Shown here in pieces: positions 53,348 to 62,801 of a DNA stretch of 64,000 nucleotides (its first letter is position 1; the number at the start of each line of letters is the position of its first letter). The stretch is from Cellulomonas edaphi (GTDB taxonomy: Bacteria; Actinomycetota; Actinomycetes; Actinomycetales; Cellulomonadaceae): assembly GCF_030362815.1 (NCBI RefSeq), contig NZ_JAUCGR010000002.1, positions 372,001 to 436,000 on the forward strand, read 5' to 3'. A program made the translations under genes and the position numbers. Below the pieces are notes generated by a model. The model was not told the DNA's origin and ran no database searches. It was given only the letters and a program-made list of their open reading frames with translations.

Positions 53348-55875
53348 GCAGCGACGGCACCGAGGTGGACGAGGAGCGCCCTCGCCGAGGGCGCCTCACC
53401 GTCTACCTCGGTGCCGCGCCCGGTGTCGGCAAGACCTACGCGATGCTCGACGAGGCGCACCGGCGGTCGGCCCGCGGGACGGACGTCGTCGTGGGCCTGA
53501 TCGAGACGCACGGCCGCGCAGCCACCGCCGCGCAGGTGGACGGTCTCGAGGTGATCCCGCGCCGCTCGCTGACCCATCGCGGCGTGACGCTCACCGAGCT
53601 GGACACCACGGCCGTGCTCGCCCGGGCCCCCCAGGTGGTGCTCGTGGACGAGCTCGCCCACACCAACGTCCCCGGGTCTACGCACGCCAAGCGTTGGCAG
53701 GACGTGCACGACCTCCTGGCCGCCGGGATCGACGTCGTGACCACGGTCAACGTGCAGCACCTCGAGTCGCTGAACGCCGACGTCGAGGCGATCACGGGCG
53801 TGCGCCAGCAGGAGACGGTCCCCGACCACGTCGTGCGGGACGCGGACCAGATCCAGCTCGTCGACCTGCCGCCCGAGGCCCTGCGCCGCCGGCTCGCGCA
53901 CGGCAACGTGTACCGCTCGGAGCAGATCGACGCCTCGATGTCCGCGTTCTTCCGCGTGGGCAACCTGACGGCGTTGCGCGAGCTCGCCCTGCTGTGGCTC
54001 GCCGACCGGGTCGACGACGCTCTCGCGTCCTACCGGCGCGACCACCGGATCGACACCCCCTGGCCGGCCCGGGAGCGCGTGGTGGTGGCGGTGACCGGTG
54101 GCCCCGAGAGCGACACGCTGCTGCGGCGCGGAGCCCGGATCGCGCAACGGGCCGCGGGCTCGGAGCTGCTCGCCGTCCACGTGCTCGCCAGCGACGGCCT
54201 GCCGAGCGCGGCCCCGACGGTGCTCGACGCACAGCGACGGCTCGTCGAGTCGCTCGGCGGCACGTTCCACACCGTCGTCGCGGAGGACGTGGGCGGCGGC
54301 GTGGTCGACTTCGCGCGCGGGGTCAACGCCACGATGATCGTCGTCGGCGTCTCGCGCCGCAGCCGCTGGCGCGAGGCGCTCTCGGAGAGCAACGGCACCG
54401 AGGTCGCACGGCTGGCCGGCTCCATCGACGTGCACCTCGTGACGCACGAGCACGCGCGCGGCGGTGAGTCGCGGCACCGCTCGCGCTCTCCCCTGTCGCC
54501 GCGCAGGCACGCGGTGGGCTGGGTCTTGGCCGTGGCCGGCCCGTTCGCCCTGACGGTCGTGCTCGCCGCGCTGCGCGACAACCTCGGGCTGCCCACCGAC
54601 CTGCTCCTGTTCCTCGCCCTCACGGTGCTGGTTGCGCTGGTCGGCGGTCGATGGCCGGCCGTCGTGAGCGCGGTGGTGGGATTCGTGCTGCTGAACTGGT
54701 TCTTCACCGAGCCGCGCGGGCGACTCACCGTGGAGCAGCCTGAGAACGCGCTCGCGCTGGTCGTCTTCGTCCTGGTCGCGGCGGGCGTGGCGTCGGTCGT
54801 CGACCTGGCCGCGCGCCGCACCACGGAGGCCTTCCGCGCCCGCGCCGAGGCCTCGGCCCTCGCGGCCGTCTCCCGGTCCGTGCTCTCGGGCGAGGACACC
54901 GCGGCGGCGCTCGTGGCGCGCCTGCGCGAGACGTTCACGCTCGAGTCCGCCGCCCTCCTCGAGCGCAGCGGCGACGGCTGGGTCGCGCTCGCCACAGACG
55001 GGGCCGACCCGTCGCGTGACCCCGCCGCGGCGCAGACCGTGCTGGTCGTCGACGACCGGCGCGTGATCGCCCTGACCGGGCGACCGCTGCCCGCGGGCGA
55101 CCGACGAGTGCTCGAGGCCTTCGCCTCGCAGGTCGGGATCCTGCTCGAGCAGGAGCACCTGCGCGCCCAGGCCGAGCAGGCGCGCGTGCTGGAGCAGGCC
55201 GACGCCACGAGGACCGCCCTGCTCGCGGCCGTCTCGCACGACCTCCGGACCCCGCTGGCGACGATCCGCGCCTCGGTGGACGGCCTGACGGCCTCTGACC
55301 TGCACCTGAGCGGCGCCGACCGTGCTGCGCTCGTCGGCACGCTCGCCACGTCGACGGCACGGCTGGAGCGGCTGATCGACAACCTGCTCGACCTGTCGCG
55401 CCTGCAGACGGGTAGCGTCCGGCCCATGCTGCGGGCCACGAGCCTCGACGAGATCGTCCCCCTGGCCGTGGAAGGCTACGCGCCGGGGCAGGTCCGCATG
55501 GACGTCCCGGAGTCGCTCCCCCTGGTGCTGACCGACCCGGGGCTCCTCGAGCGGGTGGTGGCCAACCTGGTCTCCAACGCCGTGCGGTACTCCCCGCACG
55601 GCTCGCCCGTCGCCGTCTCGGCCGCCCTGCTCGGGGACGCGATCACCCTGCGGGTGATCGACCGCGGTCCCGGCATCGCGGATGGGCTCAAGGGGCAGGT
55701 GTTCAGGCCGTTCCAACGTCTCGACGACTCGTCGGGCCCCGGCCTCGGGCTGGGGCTCGCCGTCGCCGAGGGCCTCGCGACGGCCGTCGGCGCCGACATC
55801 GCGGTCGACGACACCCCGGGTGGCGGCCTCACCATGACGGTGACCGTGCCCCTCGCGGAAGCGGGGACGCCGTGA
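53344..55875 (+). CDS. kdpD: Sensor histidine kinase KdpD
   Basis: KdpD senses K+ limitation and phosphorylates KdpE. The 843-residue protein has the N-terminal KdpD domain with Walker A GAAPGVGKT (residues 23-31) and DELAHTNVPGS. A USP-like domain (VVVAVTGGPESDTLLRRGA) is followed by four membrane helices (about residues 390-490) and a GAF-like segment. The kinase core has His632 in AAVSHDLRTPLATIR, NLVSNAVRYSPHG and GLGLGLAVAEGLA. Start GTG overlaps kdpC by 4 bases. Confidence 0.97.
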   Translation: MSSDGTEVDEERPRRGRLTVYLGAAPGVGKTYAMLDEAHRRSARGTDVVVGLIETHGRAATAAQVDGLEVIPRRSLTHRGVTLTELDTTAVLARAPQVVLVDELAHTNVPGSTHAKRWQDVHDLLAAGIDVVTTVNVQHLESLNADVEAITGVRQQETVPDHVVRDADQIQLVDLPPEALRRRLAHGNVYRSEQIDASMSAFFRVGNLTALRELALLWLADRVDDALASYRRDHRIDTPWPARERVVVAVTGGPESDTLLRRGARIAQRAAGSELLAVHVLASDGLPSAAPTVLDAQRRLVESLGGTFHTVVAEDVGGGVVDFARGVNATMIVVGVSRRSRWREALSESNGTEVARLAGSIDVHLVTHEHARGGESRHRSRSPLSPRRHAVGWVLAVAGPFALTVVLAALRDNLGLPTDLLLFLALTVLVALVGGRWPAVVSAVVGFVLLNWFFTEPRGRLTVEQPENALALVVFVLVAAGVASVVDLAARRTTEAFRARAEASALAAVSRSVLSGEDTAAALVARLRETFTLESAALLERSGDGWVALATDGADPSRDPAAAQTVLVVDDRRVIALTGRPLPAGDRRVLEAFASQVGILLEQEHLRAQAEQARVLEQADATRTALLAAVSHDLRTPLATIRASVDGLTASDLHLSGADRAALVGTLATSTARLERLIDNLLDLSRLQTGSVRPMLRATSLDEIVPLAVEGYAPGQVRMDVPESLPLVLTDPGLLERVVANLVSNAVRYSPHGSPVAVSAALLGDAITLRVIDRGPGIADGLKGQVFRPFQRLDDSSGPGLGLGLAVAEGLATAVGADIAVDDTPGGGLTMTVTVPLAEAGTP

Positions 55876-56564
55876 CGGCCGGCGGCAACCGCGTCCTCGT
55901 GGTGGACGACGAGCCCGGACTGGCCCGTGCGCTCGCGATCACCCTGCGGGCATCGGGCTGGGACGTGACCACCGCCGCGGATGGCACCTCGGCACTGGCC
56001 GCCGCCGCGGAGCACCTGCCGGACGTCGTGCTCCTCGACCTGGGCCTGCCCGACATGAGCGGGCTCGACGTGCTCGCCGCCCTCCGAGGCTGGACCCGCG
56101 TGCCGGTCGTGGTGCTCTCGGCCCGCCAGCACGGTGAGGACAAGGTGGAGGCCCTCGACGCCGGGGCCGACGACTACGTCACCAAGCCGTTCGCCATGAA
56201 CGAGCTGCTGGCCCGGCTGCGCGCGGCCGTGCGCCGGTCGGTGGTCCCTTCGGACGGCGAGGCGGCCGTGGTGGAGGCCGGGGCCCTCGTCGTCGAGCTG
56301 GCTCGACGGCGCGTGCTGCGCGACGGCGTCGAGGTGCGCCTGACGCCGACCGAGTGGTCCATGCTCGAGGTCCTGGTGCGCAACAGGGGCAAGGTCGTCC
56401 CGCGTCGCCAGCTCCTGCAGGAGGTGTGGGGCCCGTCCTACGGCGACGAGACCAACTACCTGCGGGTCTACTCGGCACAGCTGCGGCGCAAGCTCGAGGA
56501 CGACCCTGCCGCGCCGCGGCACATCATCACCGCGCCGGGCATGGGCTACGTGTTCGAGCCCTGA
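55872..56564 (+). CDS. kdpE: Response regulator KdpE
   Basis: KdpE activates kdp transcription when phosphorylated. The 230-residue OmpR-type regulator has the acidic pocket Asp12/Asp13, phospho-acceptor Asp56 in VVLLDLGLPDMSG and Lys105 in YVTKPFAM. The winged-helix domain has VRLTPTEWSMLEVL and RVYSAQLRRKLEDDP. GTG 55872 overlaps kdpD by 4 bases, completing kdpFABCDE. Confidence 0.97.
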   Translation: MTAGGNRVLVVDDEPGLARALAITLRASGWDVTTAADGTSALAAAAEHLPDVVLLDLGLPDMSGLDVLAALRGWTRVPVVVLSARQHGEDKVEALDAGADDYVTKPFAMNELLARLRAAVRRSVVPSDGEAAVVEAGALVVELARRRVLRDGVEVRLTPTEWSMLEVLVRNRGKVVPRRQLLQEVWGPSYGDETNYLRVYSAQLRRKLEDDPAAPRHIITAPGMGYVFEP

Positions 56565-56624
56565 CGACTCCCACGGGTGGCCGACTGGTACGTTCCGGAC
56601 ACGGACCGAGCACCGGAGGTGGGG

Positions 56625-57320
56625 ATGACCGCCCGCGACCGCATGCGCTTGCGCACGGAGCCGGACCACTTCGGCCTGGTCCTGCTGCTGCTGGTCACGA
56701 CGTACGTGCTGTTCGTGCTCGGCGACGGCGTCGTCGTGCGGCTCGCCGTCGGGGCGATGTACCTGGTGGCTCTCGTGATCGCGGTGCGCGCGTCGGCGCC
56801 CGGTCCGCGGCTGCGTCGCTTCGTCCAGGTGGTCGTGGTGGGAGCCGCGGTCGCGATCGTCGTCGCCGAGGTCGCGCTGCCGCGGGAGGCGGCCGCGGGG
56901 GTGACCGACTGCGCCCTCGCCGTGGTGCTCATCAGCACGCTCGTGTGCATCCTCGACCGGCTGCTGGTCGCGCGGGAGGTGACGCTGCGGCTGATCGCCG
57001 GCGCGCTGTCGGCGTATCTCATCGTCGGCATGATGTTCGCGAACTTCTTCGGCATCATCGCCTGGCTGCAGCCCGGACCGTTCTTCGTGAGCGACCAGGC
57101 GCCCGACGCGGAGGCGCTGCAGTACTTCTCCTTCGTCACGCTCACCACGCTCGGCTACGGCGACCTCACGGCCACCGGCAATGCCGGCCGTGGCCTGGCC
57201 GCGCTCGAGGCGCTCGTCGGTCAGGTGTTCCTGGCGACGCTCATCGCGCGGATGGTGAGCTCGTTCCGGCGCAAGGAGCGGGACGTCACGCCATCCGAGG
57301 AGGCCGAGGACCGGACGTGA
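56625..57320 (+). CDS. Two-pore-helix potassium channel-like protein
   Basis: A 231-residue membrane protein with about six helices and one ion-channel pore. The K+ filter reads TTLGYGD after YFSFVTL, followed by the last helix GQVFLATLIARMVSSF. The ATG at 56625 is preferred because GGAGG lies 5 bases upstream; a GTG at 56577 would add 16 polar residues. Position right after kdpE suggests a link with K+ balance. Its 3' end overlaps the convergent HdeD-like gene by 35 bases. Confidence 0.88.
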   Translation: MTARDRMRLRTEPDHFGLVLLLLVTTYVLFVLGDGVVVRLAVGAMYLVALVIAVRASAPGPRLRRFVQVVVVGAAVAIVVAEVALPREAAAGVTDCALAVVLISTLVCILDRLLVAREVTLRLIAGALSAYLIVGMMFANFFGIIAWLQPGPFFVSDQAPDAEALQYFSFVTLTTLGYGDLTATGNAGRGLAALEALVGQVFLATLIARMVSSFRRKERDVTPSEEAEDRT

Positions 57321-57846
57321 TCCGGGGGCGGCCGACGGTGAGGAGCGTGATGCCCTCGACGAGCACCTGGACGCCCAGCAGCACACCCAGCACCGTGAGC
57401 GTGGCCGCGACCGGGTTGACCAGGATCCAGCCGCCCAGCAGCACCGAGAGCACGCCGCCGATGACGAACAGCCACCGGCCGATCTGCACGGAGAACGCCA
57501 TCACGACGCGCGTCACGCCCCCGGCCACGAAGACCGCACCGATGAACACCGTGATCCACAGCGCGCCGCGACCGGGGTTCTGCAGCACCAGCACGCCGAG
57601 CCCGGCCAGCACGATCCCACCGAGCAGCGCCCACCAGAAACCGTCCGACCGCAGCCTGGTGAACGACCACACCGCGAGCACGATGCCTGCGACCACGGCC
57701 GTCCAGCCGATCAGGAACACCGACACGGTGGTGGCCACCACCGTGTCGCCGAGGATCACGAGCCCGGCGATCAGCATGAGGATGCCGAAGACGATGTCCC
57801 AGCCGCTGCGGCGGCGCGCCACGGTCGCGTTCGTTGTGTCGCTCAT
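57286..57846 (-). CDS. HdeD-family membrane protein
   Basis: A 186-residue protein with six membrane helices arranged as three repeats (GILMLIAGLVILGDTVVA, WWALLGGIVLAGLGVLVLQNPG, LFVIGGVLSVLLGGWILVNP). The N-P-x2-A/G turns after even helices are typical of HdeD/DUF308. HdeD is linked to acid tolerance in Escherichia coli; the role in actinobacteria is not known. Start ATG 57846. Confidence 0.9.
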   Translation of the reverse strand: MSDTTNATVARRRSGWDIVFGILMLIAGLVILGDTVVATTVSVFLIGWTAVVAGIVLAVWSFTRLRSDGFWWALLGGIVLAGLGVLVLQNPGRGALWITVFIGAVFVAGGVTRVVMAFSVQIGRWLFVIGGVLSVLLGGWILVNPVAATLTVLGVLLGVQVLVEGITLLTVGRPRITSGPRPPRMA

Positions 57847-57931
57847 GCCCTGATGATGGCGTATGCCCCGGCATGTCCTGGGGGCGCCGCGCCGGGTCGC
57901 GCGCCGGGGGCCCTCCGGCCACACTTTGGCG

Positions 57932-59029
57932 ATGCGCACCATGGGAGTCGAGGAGGAGTTCCTCCTGGTCACGCCGGAGGGCAGGCCCACTGCGGTCGCC
58001 CCGACGGTTCTTCGTCACGCGGCCCTGGACGAGGAGGCGACGTCGGCCGAACCGGGTGGAGACCTGGAGAAGGAGTTCAAGCGGGAGCAGGTGGAGACCT
58101 CCACGCACCCGCGCACCGACGTGCGCGAGCTGCTCGACGAGATCCGGGCGGGGCGCGCTCGTACGTCGGAGTACGCGCGCCTGGCGGGGGCGGAGATCGC
58201 CGCGCTCGCCACGGCTCCGCAGGAGGTGGAGTCGACGGTGGTCCCGGACCGGCGCGCGCAGGAGATCCGCGCCCGGTTCGCGATGACCGCGCGCGACCAG
58301 CTCACGTGCGGGTGCCACGTGCACGTCGAGGTGGGCGACGACGACGAGGGCGTGCGGATCCTCGACCACCTGCGGCGCTGGACGCCCGTGCTCCTCGCGC
58401 TGAGCGCCAACAGCCCCGCCTGGCAGGGGTCACACTCGGGCTACGCGAGCTATCGCTCCCAGGTGTGGGGACGATGGCCGACCGCGGGACCGACGGCGCC
58501 GTTCGGCGATGCCGCGGGGTACCGCCGGGTCATCGAGGAGCTGCTCGCGTCGGGCACGATCCTCGACGACGGGATGGTCTACTTCGACGCGCGCCTCTCC
58601 GCGCGCTACCCCACGGTCGAGGTCCGGGTGGCCGACGTCTGCCTCGACGCCGCGGACGCCGCGCTGCAGGCGGTCCTGGTGCGCGGGCTCGCCGAGACCG
58701 CGCTGGCCGGTGGAGCCGAGCCGCCTCAGCCGCGCACGGAGCTGCTGCGCGCGGCCACGTGGCGTGCGGCGCACTCGGGCCTCTCCGGCGACCTGGTCAG
58801 CCCCACGACGGGCCGTCCGTCGCCCGCCGCCGACGTCGTGGCCGAGCTGCTGGCGCACGTCCGCCCCGCGCTCGAGGCGACGGGCGACCTCGAGTGGGCC
58901 GAGCGCCAGACGGCCACGGTCCTGCTCCGCGGCAACGGCGCGATCCAGCAGCAGGCCTGGCGCGCCGAGGGTGCCGACGACGACGAGGTGGTCCGCCGGG
59001 CGATCGCGCGCACCATCTCGCCGCACTGA
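57932..59029 (+). CDS. YbdK-family carboxylate-amine ligase (glutamate--cysteine ligase 2)
   Basis: A 365-residue ATP-grasp-like ligase. TMGVEEEFLLVTPEGRP is the start signature, followed by EFKREQVETSTHPRTDVRELL (in part), CGCHVHVEVGD, ANSPAWQGSHSGYASYRSQVW (in part) and YFDARLSARYPTVEVRVADV. YbdK enzymes show weak gamma-glutamylcysteine synthetase activity in vitro; the true substrate in actinobacteria, which use mycothiol, is uncertain. Start ATG 57932. Confidence 0.93.
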   Translation: MRTMGVEEEFLLVTPEGRPTAVAPTVLRHAALDEEATSAEPGGDLEKEFKREQVETSTHPRTDVRELLDEIRAGRARTSEYARLAGAEIAALATAPQEVESTVVPDRRAQEIRARFAMTARDQLTCGCHVHVEVGDDDEGVRILDHLRRWTPVLLALSANSPAWQGSHSGYASYRSQVWGRWPTAGPTAPFGDAAGYRRVIEELLASGTILDDGMVYFDARLSARYPTVEVRVADVCLDAADAALQAVLVRGLAETALAGGAEPPQPRTELLRAATWRAAHSGLSGDLVSPTTGRPSPAADVVAELLAHVRPALEATGDLEWAERQTATVLLRGNGAIQQQAWRAEGADDDEVVRRAIARTISPH

Positions 59030-59038
59030 CGCCGGGCG

Positions 59039-59078
59039 CCTGCCGTCGGGCCGGGCGCGACCCGCGTTCGGCGGCAGG
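59039..59078. terminator. Bidirectional hairpin between convergent genes
   Basis: CCTGCCG (59039-59045) pairs with CGGCAGG (59072-59078), with extra GC-rich pairing possible inside. It lies between the stops of the YbdK-type gene and the flavoprotein gene, 9 bases from each. Confidence 0.45.
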
Positions 59079-59086
59079 ACCCCGCG

Positions 59087-60316
59087 TCAGACGAGGTCTG
59101 CGAGCGCCGCCCCCGGGTCCGCGAGCGCCGCGAGGTCCACGGTCGCCCGGGAGCGGATGAGCGCGGTGATGTCGTCCACGACGTCCCACACGTTGACGTT
59201 CATGCCCGCCACCACGCGCCCGTCCCGCAACCAGAACGAGACGAGCTCGAGGGTGCTCTCGTCGCCGCGCACGACGACCTCGTCGAAGCCGGCCGGCCCC
59301 ACCCAGCCGACGTACTCCATGCCCAGGTCGAACTGGTCCGTGAAGAAGTAGGGGAGCTCGTCGTAGGGCGCGTCCCGGCCGAGGATCGTGGCCGCGGCGG
59401 TGGCCGGCTGGTTCAGGGCGGTCGCCCAGTGCTCGACGCGCACGTGCGTGCCCAGGAACGGGTGGGCGGCGCGCGCGATGTCGCCGACCGCGAGGACGCG
59501 CGGGTCGGCGGTGCGCAGCGAGGCGTCGACGAGCACCCCGTCGTCGACCGCGAGCCCCGCCGCGCGCGCGAGCTCCACCCGCGGCGCGGCGCCGATGCCG
59601 ACGACCACCAGGTCCGCCTCGATCCGGGAGCCGTCAGTCAGCTCGACCGCGGCCACGCGCGCCCCGTCGGCGGAGGCGAGCAGGCGCGCGACGTCCACCT
59701 GGACGCGCATGTCCACGCCGTGCGCGCGGTGCAGGTCGGCGAAGTGCTGCGCCATCCGGGCTCCCAGCACTCCCCGCAACGGCAGGGCGTCCCTGACCAG
59801 CACGGTGGTGCTGCACCCCGCGGTCCGGGCGGCCGCGGCGACCTCGAGCCCTATCCAGCCGCCCCCGATCACGACCACCCGGCGTCCGGCCGCGAGCTCG
59901 GCGCGCAGCGCGTCGGAGTCGCCCAGCGTCCGCAGGTACACGACGCCGTGCAGCTCGGCGCCGGGCACGTCCAGGGTCCGCGGGGCGCTTCCCGTGGCGA
60001 GCACCAGGTGCTCGAAGCCGTGCCGCTCCCCCGACGCGTCGACGACGTCGCGCCCGGCCAGGTCCAGCGCGCTCGCCCGCACGCCGAGCCGCAGGTCGAC
60101 GTCGTGCTCGCGGTACCAGTCCTCGTCGTGCACGAACACCGACGACCGCTCCTCCGTGCCCTGCAGGTAGCCCTTGGACAGGGGCGGTCGCTCGTACGGC
60201 AGCTCCGCACCGGCCTCGAGCAGCACGATGCCGCCGTCGTGGCCGGACTCCCGCAACGCCTCAGCCGTCTTGGCGCCGGCGAGCCCTCCGCCGACCACCA
60301 CCACGCGTCCAGCCAC
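59087..60316 (-). CDS. FAD-dependent pyridine nucleotide-disulphide oxidoreductase (ferredoxin reductase-like)
   Basis: A 409-residue flavoprotein. FAD-binding RVVVVGGGLAGAKTAEALRESG opens it (in part), PYERPPLSKGYLQG is typical of ferredoxin/putidaredoxin reductases, VVVIGGGWIGLEVAAAA is the NAD(P)H site and RVLAVGDIARAAHPF the second FAD motif. EHWATALNQPATAAATILG is also family-specific. It may pass electrons to a ferredoxin, but no ferredoxin or P450 gene is adjacent. The GTG at 60316 has GGAGG upstream. Confidence 0.92.
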   Translation of the reverse strand: MAGRVVVVGGGLAGAKTAEALRESGHDGGIVLLEAGAELPYERPPLSKGYLQGTEERSSVFVHDEDWYREHDVDLRLGVRASALDLAGRDVVDASGERHGFEHLVLATGSAPRTLDVPGAELHGVVYLRTLGDSDALRAELAAGRRVVVIGGGWIGLEVAAAARTAGCSTTVLVRDALPLRGVLGARMAQHFADLHRAHGVDMRVQVDVARLLASADGARVAAVELTDGSRIEADLVVVGIGAAPRVELARAAGLAVDDGVLVDASLRTADPRVLAVGDIARAAHPFLGTHVRVEHWATALNQPATAAATILGRDAPYDELPYFFTDQFDLGMEYVGWVGPAGFDEVVVRGDESTLELVSFWLRDGRVVAGMNVNVWDVVDDITALIRSRATVDLAALADPGAALADLV

Positions 60317-60386
60317 GGGCCACCTCCACGCCGGGCACCGACGGACGGGCGCCGCTCCTGGCAGCGCACCAGCCGGTGCGGCAAAG

Positions 60387-60400
60387 CGCAAGCGCTCCCA
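60387..60400. promoter_or_regulatory. LacI/CelR-type operator candidate upstream of glgX
   Basis: CGCAAGCGCTCCCA keeps the AGCGCT core and a perfect right half of the TGGGAGCGCTCCCA operator used by CelR-type LacI regulators in cellulolytic actinobacteria. It lies 74 bases before the glgX ATG. The left half is degenerate, so support is moderate. Confidence 0.4.
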
Positions 60401-60473
60401 CCGTGAGCCCCGTCACCCAGCCATGCCGTGGTCTGGACGTGCCGTCGAAACATCGGGCTGGCACCCTGAGGCC

Positions 60474-62801
60474 ATGTTGATCTGGCCCGGAACCCCCTAC
60501 CCCCTCGGCGCCACCTACAGCGGGAGCGGCACCAACTTCGCGCTGTTCTCGGAGGTGGCCGAGCGCGTCGAGCTCTGCCTCTTCGACGAGGACGGGACCG
60601 AGACGCGCGTGGACCTTCCGGAGGTGGACGCCTTCGTGTGGCACGGGTACCTGCCCGCCGTCCAGCCCGGGCAGCGGTACGGCTACCGGGTGCACGGGCC
60701 CTTCGACCCCGCCCAGGGCCACCGCTGCAACCCCAACAAGCTGCTGCTCGACCCGTACGCCAAGGCGATCGACGGCCAGATCGACGGCGACCCGTCGCTG
60801 TTCTCCTACCAGTTCGACGACAACGACGCACGCAACGACGACGACTCCGCGGGCCACACCATGACGTCGGTCGTCATCAACCCGTACTTCGACTGGGGCC
60901 GTGACCGCGCGCCCGAGCACCCGTACCACGAGACGGTGATCTACGAGGCGCACGTCAAGGGCCTGACCAACCTGCACCCGGCCGTCCCCGAGGAGCTGCG
61001 GGGCACGTACGCCGGCATCGCGCACCCCGCGGTCATCGCGCACCTCAAGGCGCTCGGCGTCACGGCCATCGAGCTCATGCCGGTGCACCAGTTCGTCGAC
61101 GACACCTCGCTGCGCGAGCAGGGGCTCTCGAACTACTGGGGCTACAACACCATCGGGTTCTTCGCCCCGCACAACGCCTATGCCGCGTTCAAGGAGCCGG
61201 GCCAGCAGGTGCAGGAGTTCAAGGCGATGGTGCGCGACCTGCACGAGGCCGACATCGAGGTGATCCTCGACGTGGTCTACAACCACACGGCCGAGGGCAA
61301 CCACATGGGCCCCACGCTGAGCTTCCGCGGCATCGACAACGCCAACTACTACCGCCTCGTCGACGAGGACCAGGCGCACTACTTCGACACCACCGGCACG
61401 GGGAACTCGCTGCTCATGCGCTCGCCGCACGTGCTGCAGCTGATCATGGACTCGCTGCGCTACTGGGTGACCGAGATGCACGTCGACGGCTTCCGGTTCG
61501 ACCTGGCCGCCACCCTGGCGCGCCAGTTCCACGAGGTCGACCGCCTCTCCGCGTTCTTCGACCTGGTGCACCAGGACCCGATCGTGTCGCAGGTCAAGCT
61601 CATCGCCGAGCCGTGGGACATCGGTGACGGCGGCTACCAGGTGGGCGGGTTCCCTCCGCTGTGGTCGGAGTGGAACGGCAAGTACCGCGACACCGTGCGC
61701 GACTTCTGGCGCGGGGAGCCGTCGACGCTCGGCGAGTTCGCCAGCCGCCTGTCGGGCTCGTCGGACCTGTACGAGCACACCGGGCGGCGCCCGATCGCGA
61801 GCGTCAACTTCGTCACGGCCCACGACGGGTTCACGCTCGCCGACCTGGTGAGCTACAACGAGAAGCACAACGAGGCCAACGGCGAGGACAACCGCGACGG
61901 CGAGAGCTTTAACCGGTCGTGGAACTGCGGGGCCGAGGGCCCGACCGACGACCCGGAGATCCTCGACCTGCGCGGCCGCCAGCAGCGCAACTTCATGGCG
62001 ACGCTGCTGCTGTCGCAGGGCATCCCGATGATCGCCCACGGCGACGAGATCGGGCGGACCCAGCAGGGGAACAACAACGTGTACTGCCAGGACAGCGAGC
62101 TGTCGTGGATGAACTGGGACCTGGGGGCTCGCGAGACCCGCATGCTCGAGTTCACGCGCGAGCTGGTGCGGCTGCGGCGTGACCACCCGGTGTTCCGCCG
62201 TCGCCGCTTCTTCGCCGGCTCGCCCGAGCACGGCGGCGAGTCCGAGCTGCGCGACATCGCGTGGCTCAACCCCGAGGGTGACCACATGCAGGACGACGCC
62301 TGGCACAACAGCCAGGCTCGCGCGGTGCAGGTGTTCCTCAACGGCGACGCCATCGCGGAGCCCGACCTGCGCGGGGAGGAGATCACGGACGACTCGTTCC
62401 TCGTGCTCTTCAACGGCGCTCCCGACCAGGTGGCGTTCACGCTGCCCGAGGACGAGTACGGCGAGGTCTGGACGGCCGTGCTCGACACCGACGGCCAGGT
62501 GGCCGTGGGCGACACGGCGCGGGCGCGCGAGACCCTCACCCTGGCGCGCAACTCCGTCGTCGTGCTGACCCGTCCGCCCATGGAGGAGGTCCCGTCGTAC
62601 GCGTCGGGCGCCCTGGCCGCCGCGGCGCGCGAGTCCGAGCGGGCCGCCCGGCAGAACGCGCAGCAGATCCTCGACAAGGCCGCCGAGCGCGAGGCGCAGG
62701 CGTCGGCCGAGGACGAGGCCGCGCGCGCCAGCACCGCCCGACAGGCGGGACTCGGCGGAACCAAGCGCAAGCCCCGCCCCCGCAACCCCAAGAGCACATG
62801 A
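60474..62801 (+). CDS. glgX: Glycogen debranching enzyme GlgX
   Basis: GlgX removes alpha-1,6 branches from glycogen limit dextrin. The 775-residue GH13 enzyme has an N-terminal CBM48 (TYSGSGTNFALFSEVAERVELCLFD, in part). The catalytic core has VVYNHTAEG, VDGFRFDLAATL (nucleophile Asp343), LIAEPWDIGDGGYQVG (acid/base Glu379) and VTAHDGFTLADLVSYNEKHN (in part). The last 90 residues are a charged Ala/Glu/Arg-rich helical and Pro/Lys tail beyond the usual GlgX. Start ATG 60474; overlaps treY by 4 bases. Confidence 0.96.
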   Translation: MLIWPGTPYPLGATYSGSGTNFALFSEVAERVELCLFDEDGTETRVDLPEVDAFVWHGYLPAVQPGQRYGYRVHGPFDPAQGHRCNPNKLLLDPYAKAIDGQIDGDPSLFSYQFDDNDARNDDDSAGHTMTSVVINPYFDWGRDRAPEHPYHETVIYEAHVKGLTNLHPAVPEELRGTYAGIAHPAVIAHLKALGVTAIELMPVHQFVDDTSLREQGLSNYWGYNTIGFFAPHNAYAAFKEPGQQVQEFKAMVRDLHEADIEVILDVVYNHTAEGNHMGPTLSFRGIDNANYYRLVDEDQAHYFDTTGTGNSLLMRSPHVLQLIMDSLRYWVTEMHVDGFRFDLAATLARQFHEVDRLSAFFDLVHQDPIVSQVKLIAEPWDIGDGGYQVGGFPPLWSEWNGKYRDTVRDFWRGEPSTLGEFASRLSGSSDLYEHTGRRPIASVNFVTAHDGFTLADLVSYNEKHNEANGEDNRDGESFNRSWNCGAEGPTDDPEILDLRGRQQRNFMATLLLSQGIPMIAHGDEIGRTQQGNNNVYCQDSELSWMNWDLGARETRMLEFTRELVRLRRDHPVFRRRRFFAGSPEHGGESELRDIAWLNPEGDHMQDDAWHNSQARAVQVFLNGDAIAEPDLRGEEITDDSFLVLFNGAPDQVAFTLPEDEYGEVWTAVLDTDGQVAVGDTARARETLTLARNSVVVLTRPPMEEVPSYASGALAAAARESERAARQNAQQILDKAAEREAQASAEDEAARASTARQAGLGGTKRKPRPRNPKST

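Noticed and set aside
52972..55716. 914-codon minus-strand frame opposite kdpC and kdpD
   Set aside because: Arg/His/Gly/Val-rich shadow without domains; kdpC and kdpD have all family motifs.
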